Shown: in pieces, positions 1-10,007 of the stretch
How the letters are laid out: every line of letters starts with the position of its first letter
How positions within the stretch are numbered: position 1 is the first letter of the stretch
Assembly: GCF_003072645.1 (NCBI RefSeq)
Contig: NZ_CP028897.1
Coordinates: 943,658-1,007,657 of the forward strand
DNA: 64,000 bases
DNA from: Dongshaea marina
GTDB taxonomy: Bacteria > Pseudomonadota > Gammaproteobacteria > Enterobacterales > Aeromonadaceae
Reading direction: 5' to 3'
Position numbers and translations under genes: made by a program
The notes under the pieces: generated by a model
Databases searched by the model: none
The model's input: only the letters and a program-made list of their open reading frames with translations
Told to the model about the DNA's origin: nothing

Positions 1-329
1 TTAAACTTATTCAGGAAGTTAGGATCGTGGCGATAGCGCTCGATGAGCTGCTGCCATTTTTCCGGGTGATTTTTATAGCTCTCTTTGAGCCGTTTGGCGA
101 GTTTGGGGTGGTTTCGAATCACTTCACTCACCCGGGCTTTGAAGCGCGGGTGTAGCTCCAGCTGATGCTGCAACCTTGGGTGAGCATCGACCACTCTGGC
201 CAGAGGCTCACCCGCACTGCTTTCGCCAAATGAAAAACAGATGATGATCATAGCCATAATAAACAGAACATATTGCAGAGTCTGGAGACTGGGAATGAGA
301 CGGTAAGTTCGTTTGAGTTTTTTCATCAT
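1..329 (-). CDS. Small secreted or membrane-anchored protein with HP repeats (partial, runs off window start)
   Basis: I do not recognise this family. The frame is open from ATG at 327-329 (second ATG at 324-326) to the window edge, about 109 residues, with no stop. An AAAAGG ribosome site precedes it. The N-terminus is basic (MMKKLKRTYR) and followed by a hydrophobic stretch near residues 14-33, so it is probably exported or anchored. The rest is charged and built from a 14-residue repeat starting HP (HPRFKARV, HPKLAKRL, HPEKWQQL), about three to four copies. It starts 17 bases after the usher stop, so it is probably the last gene of the fimbrial operon. CS1-type operons usually place a tip adhesin here, but this looks too small and too charged for one. 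Confidence 0.6.
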   Translation of the reverse strand, partial: MMKKLKRTYRLIPSLQTLQYVLFIMAMIIICFSFGESSAGEPLARVVDAHPRLQHQLELHPRFKARVSEVIRNHPKLAKRLKESYKNHPEKWQQLIERYRHDPNFLNKF

Positions 330-345
330 AAAACCTTTTCGAAAC

Positions 346-2911
346 CTATTGATTGGCCAAGAGGTTGATGGTGATCTTGTTTAGCCACTGAGCCCCATCG
401 GTTTTTTCTGGGAGAGTGAGAGGCACGATTCGGGTCAGCTTGTCAGCGACTATGGTGAGTTCAGGGTTCTGCTGGGCAGCATTTAGATCCAGTGAGAAAT
501 AGCCGTCTTGATCTGTGCTTCCTTCGTCGACATTGCTTTGCAGAGTGACATTGCGCAGTGGCTCACCAGAGGGGAGACTAACTGGCCAAAAATGGTCACT
601 ATGGCGACCACCTGAGGCTTTATGGTGACTACATTGCCAGGGTAGAAGGTGTAACTCTCATGGCTAACCCCCAATTTGTAGGCTCGAGTGCTGTTGGGGC
701 AGTGCGGACATAGGCGGTGTACCTGCTATAACCATCTACTGGAATAAAGTTGCGCCCTGAGCGAAGTGGGTAAGAGATATCATTGACGACCACCTCTGTA
801 TCACCGCTTTCAATATGCTCAGGCATGATAACGATAAGACCGGATTCAGACTGCTGATCACCAGGTGCTGCCTGGTGTGGCGTCCACGCCAGTGAACCAC
901 TATTACTGATACTCACCGAGTGGTTCTGCTCGTCACCCTGAGCACTCACCATGCCCTGGGCATAGTGGCCATCATAGTTGGCATAGAGGTTGTAGCTATT
1001 CTGCTCATCAAAATCTGAGCTTAAGTCTGCTCCGGCGCTGGTCACGAAGCCATCCATCTGCTTCTCAACACTCAGATCCAGGCTATCTCCATCCTCATGA
1101 TGGGAGAGTCCCAGTGACAGGCTGTAATCCAGGGGGATGCTGAATAGCAGGGTGCCATAGTAGTTTTCTGAGACGTTGTTGCTACCAGTACTCTCGTTAC
1201 GGTTGTAGCCTATGGTCATCTGGATATTGACGTAACGGGAGTTATAGATCTGCTGCTGATAGGTAAGCTGAGTCGCCTGGTAGCCAGAGTCATCGAAGTT
1301 TAGATCGTCACTTATTTCATAACTGGCATTGAGGGTTCCTGCCCCGGAGATCATTCGGCCAACATTGAGGCTCATCCCAAAGCTTTTAGCGTGAGTATAA
1401 AAGTAGCCTTGTAGATCCTCTCTATCGCCTGGATGGCCATCTTGGTGGGTAAACCAGGTTTGGCCAAGCTGCCAGGGCAGATCATAGTTGAGGGTTGCAC
1501 TATAGCTTCGACCATTGTCCGAGGCCATCAGGTTTCCCAGCTCCACCGAAAGGCTGCTTAATAGAGGAAGGGTGATCTGACCCTCCTCCACCAGGGTGTC
1601 GCCGTTTTGATAGAGGGAGGCACTCCAGAGCACATCCTTGATGTGAGAGGCCAGGGAGAGTCCCAGCAAGCTTTTAGTTTCCTCTTCGGTTTGCAGATTG
1701 GTCTGCAGCATCGCATCGACTTGGGAGAAGGTGCGGCTGCGTTTTGCCATTCCGCCCCACAACTGCCATTTAAGATCATCTCCCTGCTGGTAGTTCATCG
1801 GCTTATTGACCCGATAGAGCCGACTAGAGCTGACGGTGCCAGCTGTGACGATATCGACTCGTACCTGATAGTTTCCCTGGGGGAAGTCTCTGGTATCGAG
1901 CTCGTGTGATCCAAGCTCAAAGCGCTGAATATCGATTAATTTGTTGTTGCGATAGACTCTGGCCTCACCCGGGGTGCTGAAATAGAGGATAATCGGGATC
2001 AGTGAGCTGCTTTTGGTTGCGCGAGAACTCTCGGCCGCATTACCAAAGGAGGCGCCGTAGACAGTGTTGTAATCCAGGGTCGAGACATTGCCCAGGCTCT
2101 GGATGCTACCACCATCGAGCAGCCCGGTGGCAACGCGGTATCCATGATAATCCCGCTCATACAGCAGGGTATCCAGGGTCCCCTGATCTTTGCCCTCATC
2201 ACCAAAAAAGAGTGAGCCATCCAGATTCAGGTGATGCTCTTCAAAGCTGGTATAGCTGTCGAGATTTAGTGATCCATTGCTGCCGCTATCAGCATGATAG
2301 GCGTTGAGATCATAGTTGAGCGTACCGGTCAGCTCGTGGGTTGAGGAGGATCCGAGCTCATCGTTCTTAGCTTTACGAGTCGTAGCAAAGCTGGATTGCT
2401 CTACCTGTAGCCTCAGCGTCATTTGAGCGGGGATAAATTGCAGCTCAGCTCCGCTCTTGAGCGTGACAGCGCCGTTGGGCCTAAGCTGGATATTTTTGCT
2501 ATTTTCCAGCTGGTGGAGCAGTGATGTGGTCAGCTCAAATTTATCCTCTTCAAGATGGATACTAATCTCAGAAAGAACATATTTATTACCATTCAGGGTC
2601 AGAGTTGCAGTCCCGATCTGAGGGGAATCTGGATTAATGGACTGACCGGCAACTTGCAGATAGATGGGCAGTGGCAGGCCTGACTCAAACATGGCTTTTA
2701 TCTCAGGTGATAGCACTAGCTGTTCACCCGATGCCGAGATGAGACTTTTTTCAGGGGCTTTTTCAGTACTTGCCCCCTGGTGGATAACTTTATGCTGAGT
2801 TGGTCTCAGCCACTGGGGATAGATTGGCTCCTTGACAGGCATAGGCAATGCTCCTGGTGAGGAAATCACCAGAGGGAGCGCTGTAAGAATGAAGCAAGCT
2901 GATCGTGTCAT
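346..2911 (-). CDS. CS1/alpha-type fimbrial outer-membrane usher (two apparent frameshifts)
   Basis: Outer-membrane usher that would assemble and secrete fimbrial subunits delivered by the chaperone encoded just upstream. It resembles CfaC/CooC/TcfC-type ushers: signal peptide at the N-terminus, long beta-barrel body, an E-set-like part with STPGEARVYRNNKLID, and a C-terminal part with SYTFYPGNVV and TIFGQL. The product needs two corrections. At G696-699 and at G571-574 (C runs on the coding strand) one base appears to be missing. Adding one to each gives a continuous 855-residue protein ending KITINLLANQ at the TAG at 346-348, near the usual length for the family. Without correction the frame stops at 629. 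It lies 37 bases after the chaperone gene. Either a recent pseudogene or, more likely, sequence error. Confidence 0.85.
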
Positions 2912-2948
2912 TAGAGTATGAGTGAAGGTCGGGTCTGGAAGAAAAAGG

Positions 2949-3633
2949 CTAGTCCAGCGGGATGGAGACTAACTGTTCATTAGACCAGTAACCCAGGGAA
3001 CTACCGGCTGCTGTCAGATCTATTCCTGAGTAGTGAGTACTCTTGCCTGGAGTTAGATAGATGATTTGCTGACACTTTTTATGGGCTATTCCTTTGGGCT
3101 GCTTCAGACAATCCCCATAGGCCACAGTTTTCAGAGCTGTGTTACCGGTGTTTTTCAGGGCTTTTGTTTTTGGATCATAGTGATAGCTGAGCTTAGCCTT
3201 TGTCGGATGGACGACTAGAACTGTAGATACGGTTGCCTTGGCCAGCACGGTCGCAGATTTTTTATTATCTGATTGCTTGCCCGAGATGACGGAGTCGGTC
3301 CACTGTATTGCGTAGTAGCGCTCCTGTGCGTCCCGGGGCCCTGATAAAAGAAAGTGATCGAGTTTGATTTTCCGGAGGAAGTAGAACCCGGGCCGGGGTC
3401 CACAAGACCTCTTTTTTATCGGTGTAAGGAAGCGGATTGAGGGTATAGGGAGAGTCTACTGCGATCACATTGACCTGGATCAGGTGTGCATGTTTGGTGT
3501 CAGTGTTTTCTGCATCCTGGACAATCTTACCCTGTTGCGGGTTCATCATTAGGGTTGTGGTGTTGAGGCCAACAGCCAATACCAGGTTGGATACACACAG
3601 AAGTCCCGATAACAGTAGAGTTTTGAGTCGCAT
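2949..3633 (-). CDS. CS1/alpha-type fimbrial periplasmic chaperone (two apparent frameshifts)
   Basis: Periplasmic chaperone that would fold and protect pilins before passing them to the usher. The N-terminus MRLKTLLLSGLLCVSNLVLA is a clear signal peptide, followed by a beta-rich domain with LWTPARVLLPP and LSF, typical of PapD-like and especially CfaA/CooB-like chaperones. The C-terminal half, from VLAKATVSTVLVVHP, is in another frame. Two one-base losses, one in a T4 run (A3346-3349 on the plus strand) and one in a G run (C3332-3334), account for this. Correction gives 228 residues, the usual size, with QERYYAIQW across the junction. It sits between the pilin gene and the usher gene, the standard order. 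Confidence 0.82.
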
Positions 3634-3700
3634 AATATCTCCTCAGAGGCCAGTAAAAACCGGCTCTAAGCTGTTTGAAGTGAATTTTCCAGCAATAAGA

Positions 3701-3726
3701 GGTCAGGCTGTGGATTCAGCCTGACC
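3701..3726 (-). terminator. Intercistronic hairpin between pilin and chaperone genes
   Basis: Perfect 10-bp stem (GGTCAGGCTG / CAGCCTGACC) with a six-base loop and no following T run on the minus strand. It lies between the major pilin stop and the chaperone start. Its place suggests a partial terminator or mRNA-stabilising hairpin that keeps pilin mRNA above chaperone and usher mRNA. That role is inference. Confidence 0.55.
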
Positions 3727-3898
3727 AAGATCACAACAGTAAGTAGAGAGGTGTGTAGTAGTTCGAAGAGTTAGATCTGGCCGCCGTCAACTTCCCAGGT
3801 AGCTTTAAAGGTTGCACTGACGGTTCCCACATAGGTTGCAGACGGCATCTCTGAAGCCTCAACATTGAGCCCTTGAGGATCTGTGAAGTTACTCAACC

Positions 3899-4783
3899 TC
3901 AGATCTGCATAAGCGCTTCCTTTTCAAGCCGAGACATTCGGATGCTCGGCTTCTTTTCCTGGAAGGTATATGCAATGAGGCCAGCAAGGAGATTCACCAT
4001 AAAGCTGACGCAGCTACGATGCCGTGAGTGTTCTATCTGAGAGATGTTCTTCAGCTGATCAAAGACGGTTTCAATGATGAAGCGTTTGCGAAGCATCAGC
4101 TTATCCCATAGCCGCATCAACTTTGGTTTCATATTCTTCCTGATGCTGGTAATTAATGTGACCCCTTGGTCTGCCAGCTCTTCTGCAAGTGGTCCTGAAA
4201 TATAGCCTTTATCTCCATAGAGTGAACCCCAGAGCTGCTCGCACATTTCAGGAAGAGGAGTTCTGTCATCAACATTGGCTGGGGTTAATTTGACCGAGAT
4301 AACACCACCTTGATCATTGATGATAAGGTGCAATTTAAATCCATAAAACCACCCCATGGTTCCTTTGCCACGCTTGGCAGCACCTTGAAATACTTGATGT
4401 CGAGGGATGCGAAGGTTATGGCAAACCTGAAGTTTTGTTGAGTCGACGAATGCAATCCCAGTAGGTTTTGCTTGTCTGTGGGTGAGATAGGAGCACAAAG
4501 GGACAAGGGTCGTTTGCATCAATTTCAACATCCGGGTGTAACTCACCAGGCCGGGGAACTCGCTTTTCCAGTACTTACATACGAACTGAAGATAATAGGA
4601 TTTAAAGTCTCGGAATCCCAAGCGATGGAATGCGATGACGATGGTCATCACTTCACTGACAGCCAGGCGAGAGGGTCTGTTCCGCTGCTTCACACCTAAG
4701 GAGATCTGCTGTTTTTGCCAAGCGGGTAGAAAGACCTGACAGAAATCATCGACATCAACGAAAATAGCTTCTAAATTGATCAT
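3899..4783 (-). CDS. IS982-family transposase
   Basis: DDE transposase of 294 residues, normal length for IS982. Likely catalytic acids: D in FVDSTK (near residue 113), D in YGDKGY (near 193), E in IETVFDQLK (near 243). The GDKGY and FDQLK motifs are characteristic of IS982/IS4-like DDE_Tnp_1 proteins. ATG at 4781-4783 is preferred because AAGGAG lies seven bases upstream; a TTG two codons further up is possible. The frame is intact, so the element may still be active. The stop codon lies at the very end of the element or in the duplicated target. Confidence 0.92.
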   Translation of the reverse strand: MINLEAIFVDVDDFCQVFLPAWQKQQISLGVKQRNRPSRLAVSEVMTIVIAFHRLGFRDFKSYYLQFVCKYWKSEFPGLVSYTRMLKLMQTTLVPLCSYLTHRQAKPTGIAFVDSTKLQVCHNLRIPRHQVFQGAAKRGKGTMGWFYGFKLHLIINDQGGVISVKLTPANVDDRTPLPEMCEQLWGSLYGDKGYISGPLAEELADQGVTLITSIRKNMKPKLMRLWDKLMLRKRFIIETVFDQLKNISQIEHSRHRSCVSFMVNLLAGLIAYTFQEKKPSIRMSRLEKEALMQI

Positions 4784-4864
4784 GCCCAAGCTCCTTGGCG
4801 ATTGATGGTTCTGGACAAACGATCAGATCGCAGCTTGGGCTTTTAGTTCCCCTCTTATGCGCAG
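3903..4864 (-). mobile_element. IS982-family insertion sequence (about 962 bp) in the pilin gene
   Basis: The element carries one transposase gene on the minus strand. The flanking target sequence CTCAG is present at 3898-3902 and at 4865-4869, as expected for a short target duplication. Imperfect terminal inverted repeats are seen (ATCTGCATAAG at the left, CTGCGCATAAG read inward from the right). The exact ends could move by a few bases because the transposase stop (3899-3901) lies within the left duplication. Excision at these ends restores the pilin frame, which supports the placement. Confidence 0.85.
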
Positions 4865-5364
4865 CTCAGGTTACTCAGCATCGCCTGGAAAGAGGAGTTA
4901 CCACTCTGGGTTGAACTATTTTGTCCATCCAGATCACCAAGTCCGTCGTAAGCAACGTCATTGGCTGTATCAACCAGGGAGACCCATGAGCCATTTTGCA
5001 GTTTACTGCCGTTAGCGTAGAGGTCGACAGTCATTCGGGCATTGTTTGGACTGGCCACTGAGTTTTGGTTCCCCATCTGCGCCTCTAACTTAAACCCGGT
5101 TACATTGGTCAGGTTACTGTTGTCCAATTCAACATGGAATGCGGCATCACTGACATTGAATGCTTTGGATTTTGGCAGATATTTGAACTCAATATCACCG
5201 TTAGGCACCACAATCAGGCGTGCAGAGTCATCCTTCAGTGCAGAGACTTTCCAGGTTACCGTATCGCTATCTTTAGTGATACTTGAATCAGGTGTTGCGG
5301 CGTAGGTAAGGCTGGTGGTTGCCAAGGCCAAAGTTGCTGCGAAGGGGAGTAAATATTTTCTCAT

Positions 5365-5734
5365 CGTTTTACCTATCTGAAATATGAAATCAACTACAGT
5401 TGGATTTGATGAGCGCATTATATGTACAGGGAGAATGCTGGCTATGACCATTCGTACATCATTTTTGGCATTTTGCGCATACAGTATATTTTCTATTTTG
5501 TGCACCAAGCTTATTGGCTAATATCTTCAGCAAACTGACAAAGAGGTTCGTCCGAGTCTCTTATTGGGGAGGGTAGGGCTATTAAAGGGCAGGTACTAGC
5601 TATGGCTACAGGTAAAGCGGTTAATGCCAAACATAATGTATGAGTCATCCATTTTAAGTCTATTGAGCTTGTAGAGCATTTAAAGTGATGACTTATACCT
5701 TGTCTGTTTATGGATTAAAAAATGAAAGGAATCT
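5365..5734. promoter_or_regulatory. Divergent intergenic region between pilin gene and pilin-like orphan gene
   Basis: About 370 AT-rich bases between two genes reading away from each other, so it should hold the fimbrial operon promoter (minus) and a promoter for the orphan gene (plus). I see no convincing sigma-70 box pair or operator. The frame across 5365-5508 upstream of the pilin ATG is an accidental extension. Confidence 0.4.
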
Positions 5735-6268
5735 ATGGATAAGCTTAAAGCGACTGTTGTTATGCTCCTTCTCTCGTTTTCTGTTCATGCGGCAGGGCGT
5801 TTGTCTGCGGGCGGAGCCAAGTGGTCTGTTACGGCTATCAAGGAGGTTAATGATAGTCTGACCATTATGCCAGTCAATAACCTACTGGTTAGTAGAGATG
5901 CATTGCTGAAACATCAATTTATCAATAGTAATCTCTTTTGGGTGGAGGAGCAGAGGGTAAATTCCACGGTAAACTACTTTGCGCTTCAGAGCCGACAAGA
6001 TATTCAGCTGAGGGTTTTTGGCTTATCACAGGAAAAACTGGGGGCACAGTTGGTCTTAGAGGACAAACAGCTGAGTACAAAATGGAAGAAATTGTCAGTT
6101 GGAGAGGATGATGGCGGTACAGAGCTGACAGTTAGAGTAAGAAAACTTAAAAATAGATATAGTGCCTACTCTAAAGGAAGCTATATGTTTACTCAGACGA
6201 TTATTGCCAGGTTTCGCACACTTTGGATCCTGGATGATGGGAAGCAAGATCCCGATATTGTAGCTTGA
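5735..6268 (+). CDS. Secreted pilin-domain-like protein of unknown role
   Basis: The 177-residue product starts with MDKLKATVVMLLLSFSVHAAG, a clear signal peptide cut near residue 19-20. The mature start (AKWSVTAIKEVNDSLTIMPVNNLLVS) resembles the start of the major pilin nearby (VTWKVSALKDDSARLIVVPNGDIEF) in spacing and hydrophobic pattern. It therefore looks like a diverged paralogue of the pilin fold, perhaps a minor subunit or a decoy. It faces away from the fimbrial operon and has its own upstream region. The C-terminus (KGSYMFTQTIIARFRTLW) could be the last strand. I recognise no named family. The pilin relationship is my inference from the short aligned region. Confidence 0.6.
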   Translation: MDKLKATVVMLLLSFSVHAAGRLSAGGAKWSVTAIKEVNDSLTIMPVNNLLVSRDALLKHQFINSNLFWVEEQRVNSTVNYFALQSRQDIQLRVFGLSQEKLGAQLVLEDKQLSTKWKKLSVGEDDGGTELTVRVRKLKNRYSAYSKGSYMFTQTIIARFRTLWILDDGKQDPDIVA

Positions 6269-7307
6269 TGTCATCTGGACACTTCGTTCTTTCCTATACA
6301 TCCAGAGATTAGTTTGTCGTATGGCTACTCAAGCCAGTCTCACATCTCAGTCCATCGGTTATATATGGGGGATTTGCTTCTCTTTGCGCCACTTGAGAGG
6401 TGTAGTGCCTTTGTTGTTTTTAAAAAAACGGGTGAAGGACGATATATCGGTAAAACCCACTAATAGAGCGATTTGCGCCACTGTTTTTTCTGAGTTGAGG
6501 AGTAGGCGACAGGACTCTTCAAGGCGAACGGACTTCAGGATAGTGCTATAACTTAGTTTTTCCTGCTGCAGGTAATGCTGCAGTTTGCGTGTTGAGATGT
6601 TTATTGATTGAGAGACTTGAGTCAGGGAGCACTCCCCCGTAGGGAGGAGATCTATGATAGCCTGTTTGATTTGAGAGTTGAGGTTTTGAGGAGCTTCCTC
6701 ACTGATATCTTGGATCTTTTTGAGCACGACCTCTTCAATGATATCACGGCGTAATCCAATAGAAGTATTCAGGAGCGCAAGGGGCAATCTCAGACCATTG
6801 AAATCAGCGCCGAACTGGATCTGACTGATATCTATCTTTGAATTCACAGGATTGACCTGGGTGAGGCACATCTGGATATCGTTGGATTTTTCGAGTAATC
6901 GTTCAACTAAGAATTTTGAACGAACCACCATACATTGATAGATCTGATCCAGCTTTAAGCCTTGATGCTCAAAGGCAAGGGTGAACTGGATGCTGATCCA
7001 GTTTTCTTCAACTTTTGGGGTGAGCTCAATTCCGGTGGCATAAATTCCAATATTTTGTAGTAGGTAGTTGAGGGCATCATTCAGGTTACTCTGCAGGGCC
7101 AGAGCAATTGCCAGTTCTTTAAACTTTAGCTGTCGATCTGATTTTGCCAGCTCGACTCCAAAACAGGGCTCTCCAGTTTTCTGAGCGGCGAGTTCCAGCA
7201 GTCTACAAAAGGAGTGGTGAGAGATAATGCGTATTATCGCGATGGCGATCACCGAATAATATGATGTCGATCACCTCAACATCCCGTCTCACAGACTGGG
7301 TTATTTT

Positions 7308-8063
7308 TTACCCTGAGTGATCGGCATCCGTCAACTCTGCGGTGATTTTTCTCATCGATTCTCCGCATAATTCTACACGGATCGCTCCATGAACCAGACG
7401 ATCCAGGATCGCATCCGCATGGGTTGATTCACCGATCATTGTGTGCCAGTGCTCCAGCGGAAGCTGGCTGCCGATCAGTGTGGCTCCGTGACCATGGCGA
7501 GCATCGATTAACTCCAGTAGATCGCTACGCTGAAGCGCATTCAGCGACTCCAGTCCCCAGTCATCGAGGATCAGAAGCGGCGTGTTTCTCAACTGAACCA
7601 TCAGCTTTCGATAGCTGCCATCAGCCTGAGCCAGCTGCAGTTGCTCCAGCAGCTCTTTAAACCGGAAGTAGCGAACCCCGAGTCCCTGCAGACAGAAGTG
7701 ATGGCCCAGGGCGCAGGCCAGATAGGTTTTCCCGCACCCGGTCGCCCCGGTCAGGATCAGAGTCTGCCCCAGGCTAAGCCAGTATCCCTCTGCCAGTGAG
7801 CGGATCTGGGCTCTATGCAAGCCGCGATCACTTCGATAATCCAGTTGCTCCAGATTTGCCTGCAGCCGGAATCGGGCCTGCTTGATAAGGCGCTCGATCC
7901 GCCGCTGAGACCGATCCGTCAGCTCCTGCTCCAGCAGCAGGCTGAGTCGCTCTTCGAACCCGAGTTCCTGGTAGTGCCCGGGTTGCTGATGTTGCCTTTC
8001 CAGGGCATCCCGGATACCACTTAGTTTCAGCTCCCGAAGTTGCTGTTTGAGTTGTTCTGTCAT
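7308..8063 (-). CDS. istB: IS21-family helper ATPase IstB
   Basis: AAA+ ATPase (DnaA/DnaC-like) that bends target DNA and stimulates the IstA transposase. 251 residues, the normal length. Walker A GATGCGKT near residue 105, Walker B LLILDDWGLE near 167, and the N-terminal LKLSGIRDALE segment typical of IstB. It begins nine bases after the istA stop, so the two are translated together. The frame is intact. Confidence 0.95.
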   Translation of the reverse strand: MTEQLKQQLRELKLSGIRDALERQHQQPGHYQELGFEERLSLLLEQELTDRSQRRIERLIKQARFRLQANLEQLDYRSDRGLHRAQIRSLAEGYWLSLGQTLILTGATGCGKTYLACALGHHFCLQGLGVRYFRFKELLEQLQLAQADGSYRKLMVQLRNTPLLILDDWGLESLNALQRSDLLELIDARHGHGATLIGSQLPLEHWHTMIGESTHADAILDRLVHGAIRVELCGESMRKITAELTDADHSG

Positions 8064-8072
8064 CTTTGATCC

Positions 8073-9618
8073 TTAGTGATAGTAGCCTGAGCCACGGATA
8101 TTGAGGTGAGTGAGCTCCGCCAGACGATCCGGCTGAGTTTCGGGCAGTGGCTGGCCATCCAGCCCCTTTTCCAGGATGGAGCGGATCCCTTTCTGATAGT
8201 AAACGCCCGTTCGGTCTGCTCGCTGGCAGGCCGCTTCTAAGCGGGGGCGTCCATATCGCTTTTCCAGGTTGAGGATCCCAAGGCTGGCCCGATATCCAAG
8301 CTCCGGGTGGGACTTTCGGTAGAGCAGCTGTTTGATCACCGCAAGCGTGGAGGGGCCTATCTCCTGAGCCCAGTTCAGAAAGCGTCCCGGGGTCCATTGC
8401 ATCTGCTTTTGGTGTGCGACCGGCATATGATCGGGGTGGGTGGTTTGCCCTCCCTGCTGATAGCTGCGTGGATGTGTCGCGACACAGCGACCACCATGAT
8501 AGATCCGTACCAGGTTGTCGCAGATATGCGCTTCAAGCTTGCGTTTGAGCAGGGTATAGGGAACCGAGTAGTAGTGCTTGTCGAGCTCGATGTGATAGTC
8601 GATATGAACCCGAACCGCCTTCACCCGGGTGAACTGATAGGGGTTTTGAGGCAGCGATTTGAGCACCGGTTTGTCTAGCAATTCAAACTGTGATTTACGG
8701 CTTCCCGGCAGCTTCTTGAACGGGCGATTGTTCAACTCGGTGAGCAGAGCCCCGATCCGCTGGTTTAGCTGAGCCAGACTGAAGAAGGTCTCATGGCGCA
8801 GTTTTGCCAGGATCCAGCGCTCAACGATCTGCACGCCCACCTCAGCCTTGGCTTTATCTTTGGGCTTGTAAGGACGGGCAGGAAGCACTGCAACACCATA
8901 GTGTGCAGCCAGCTGCTGATAGGTAGGATTGAGATCTGGCTCGTAGCGACACGCTCTACTGACTCCGCTTTTGAGATTATCCGGAACGATCATCTCTGGT
9001 ACTCCCCCAGAAATTCGAAGGCCCGTTTATGGCTCATCACCCAGTCTTCCAGCCCCTGACTCAAGGTTGCATCGGCGTAGGTGTAGCTGGATGCACCCAT
9101 CACAGCGACAAAGATCTGAGCCCGACGCTCCTCCCAGTCCTCGGATCCACGATGGGCACGGTTGGACCGCAGTAATCAACAAACAGTTTTTCACCGGCTT
9201 TATGGCTCTGACGCATTGAGGGAGACTGGCATTTACGCCACTCACGATAACGCATGCAGTAATGGTTATAGCTGTAGTGGTTCTTGGGATGTCGCTCAGC
9301 ATACTCCTCCCACAGGAGTTGTAGCGTCATCCCTTTGCGTCTGAGCTCCTGATGGGCCACGGCCCAATCCGGCAGAGGAGGTGTCTGACGAACCGTGATC
9401 CGGGTCTCAAGGAACTCACGGCGCAGCCGCTCTTCATCCCACTCAGCAGGCAGAGGCCATTGGCATAGCCCCATCTGTTGGGCCCTTTTGCAGTAATTGG
9501 ACACAGTCGACGGAGACACAGACAGGCTGCTTGCGATCTGGCGGTGACTCAGGCCGCCTTGGTACTTGAGTCTGAGGATCTCTTTGAGTTTTCGCATGGT
9601 GATATGCACCGTTGGCAT
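8073..9618 (-). CDS. istA: IS21-family transposase IstA (two apparent frameshifts)
   Basis: DDE transposase. The N-terminal helix-turn-helix is [20 protein letters not shown]; the rve-type core shows D in FVDYCGP, D in MIVPDN and E in AKAEVGVQ. As written it breaks after VDPRTG and again after AFEFLG. Adding one base to the C run at 9133-9135 and one to C9004-9008 (G runs on the coding strand) makes a continuous 515-residue protein, the expected size. The joined middle reads [20 protein letters not shown], which matches IstA. ATG at 9616-9618 is chosen because GGAGAG precedes it; an upstream in-frame ATG at 9642 is possible. Confidence 0.88.
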
Positions 9619-9732
9619 GGCTGGCTCTCCGCTCGAGGTCAAACAGAGAGCATAGCCGGTTAAAAAAACACCTGCGAAACGGGAGTTGAAATGAATAACA
9701 TTTCGGTCGGGACTGCATAATATTCATGCCGA

Positions 9733-9840
9733 TCACCCAATAATATAAAACTCAAAAGTGATCGCCATCGATATTATTGAGCGATCGCGATCGATATTAT
9801 TCAGTGATCGCTATCGATCTTATTGGGTGATCGCGATGGA
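9733..9840. repeat. IS21 right-end array of transposase-site repeats
   Basis: Four spaced, partly palindromic copies of a GTGATCGC-ATCGAT-TTATT type unit lie inside the right terminus. A shorter set lies at the left end (7242-7274: GCGATCACCGAATAAT and a second CGATCACC). IS21 elements carry such internal repeats next to the ends as transposase-binding sites. Confidence 0.7.
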
Positions 9841-10007
9841 CCAAAAAACGCAGAGATAAATCTCTCGGTTTGCTCTAAATCCTGGATGCTTAAGCCCACT
9901 CTACTTAATAAAGGCTCAGCTGAGATTTTGTACTTCTCCAGAAGAGGTAAAAATCCAGTCAGTGCAATAGAGCGAATTAGGTGCTTATGTGTACCTGGCT
10001 CTTTCAT

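Larger units (their letters stand above)
3771..5364 (-). pseudogene. Major fimbrial pilin of CS1/alpha type, split by an IS982-family element
   Basis: Structural subunit of the fimbria, related to CfaB/CooA-type pilins. The 5' part (5364 down to 4865) encodes MRKYLLPFAATLALATTSLTYA, a signal peptide, then a mature chain starting TPDSSITKDSDTVTWKVSAL. The IS interrupts it after QAMLSNL. The 3' part (3902 down to 3771) continues LSNFTDPQGLNVEAS and ends WEVDGGQI-stop. Removing the IS and one CTCAG duplication joins the parts in frame as a 208-residue protein. The longer upstream extension of the frame is not used: ATG at 5362-5364 starts the signal peptide. As it stands the gene would give a 169-residue protein lacking the last beta strand, so fimbriae are probably not assembled. 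Confidence 0.88.
7228..9852 (-). mobile_element. IS21-family insertion sequence (2,625 bp) in the araC gene
   Basis: The termini are TGCG...CGCA, matching the TG...CA ends of IS21. The target GAGATAA is duplicated at 7221-7227 and 9853-9859. The element holds istA and istB in the usual order on the minus strand, with istB ending near the left terminus. Both ends carry repeated GATCAC/AATAATAT motifs, as expected of IS21 multiple transposase-binding sites. istA has two apparent one-base losses in homopolymers and is otherwise complete. Confidence 0.93.
6359..10007 (-). pseudogene. AraC-family regulator (Arabinose_bd/OruR type), split by an IS21-family element
   Basis: Transcription regulator. 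The N-terminal part (10007 down to 9853) encodes MKEPGTHKHLIRSIALTGFL and LLSRVGLSIQDLEQTERFIS. The C-terminal part (7227 down to 6359) continues HHSFCRLLELAAQKTGEPCFGVELA, typical of the Arabinose_bd (PF12625) domain. It ends in the AraC double helix-turn-helix with VAQIALLVGFTDISSFTRFFKNNKG and TPLKWR. Removing 7228-9852 and one GAGATAA copy gives one frame of 1,017 bases (338 residues), a normal length. A shortened C-terminal protein could start inside the IS end (ATG near 7252), with an intact DNA-binding domain but half of the sensor lost. Its place next to a CS1-type fimbria suggests it regulated that operon, as AraC proteins do elsewhere. Confidence 0.88.

Noticed and set aside
483-674. 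Separate 63-residue frame on the minus strand
   Set aside because: It reads SYTFYPGNVV and TIFGQL, which are usher C-terminal motifs; it is the usher gene continued after a frameshift.
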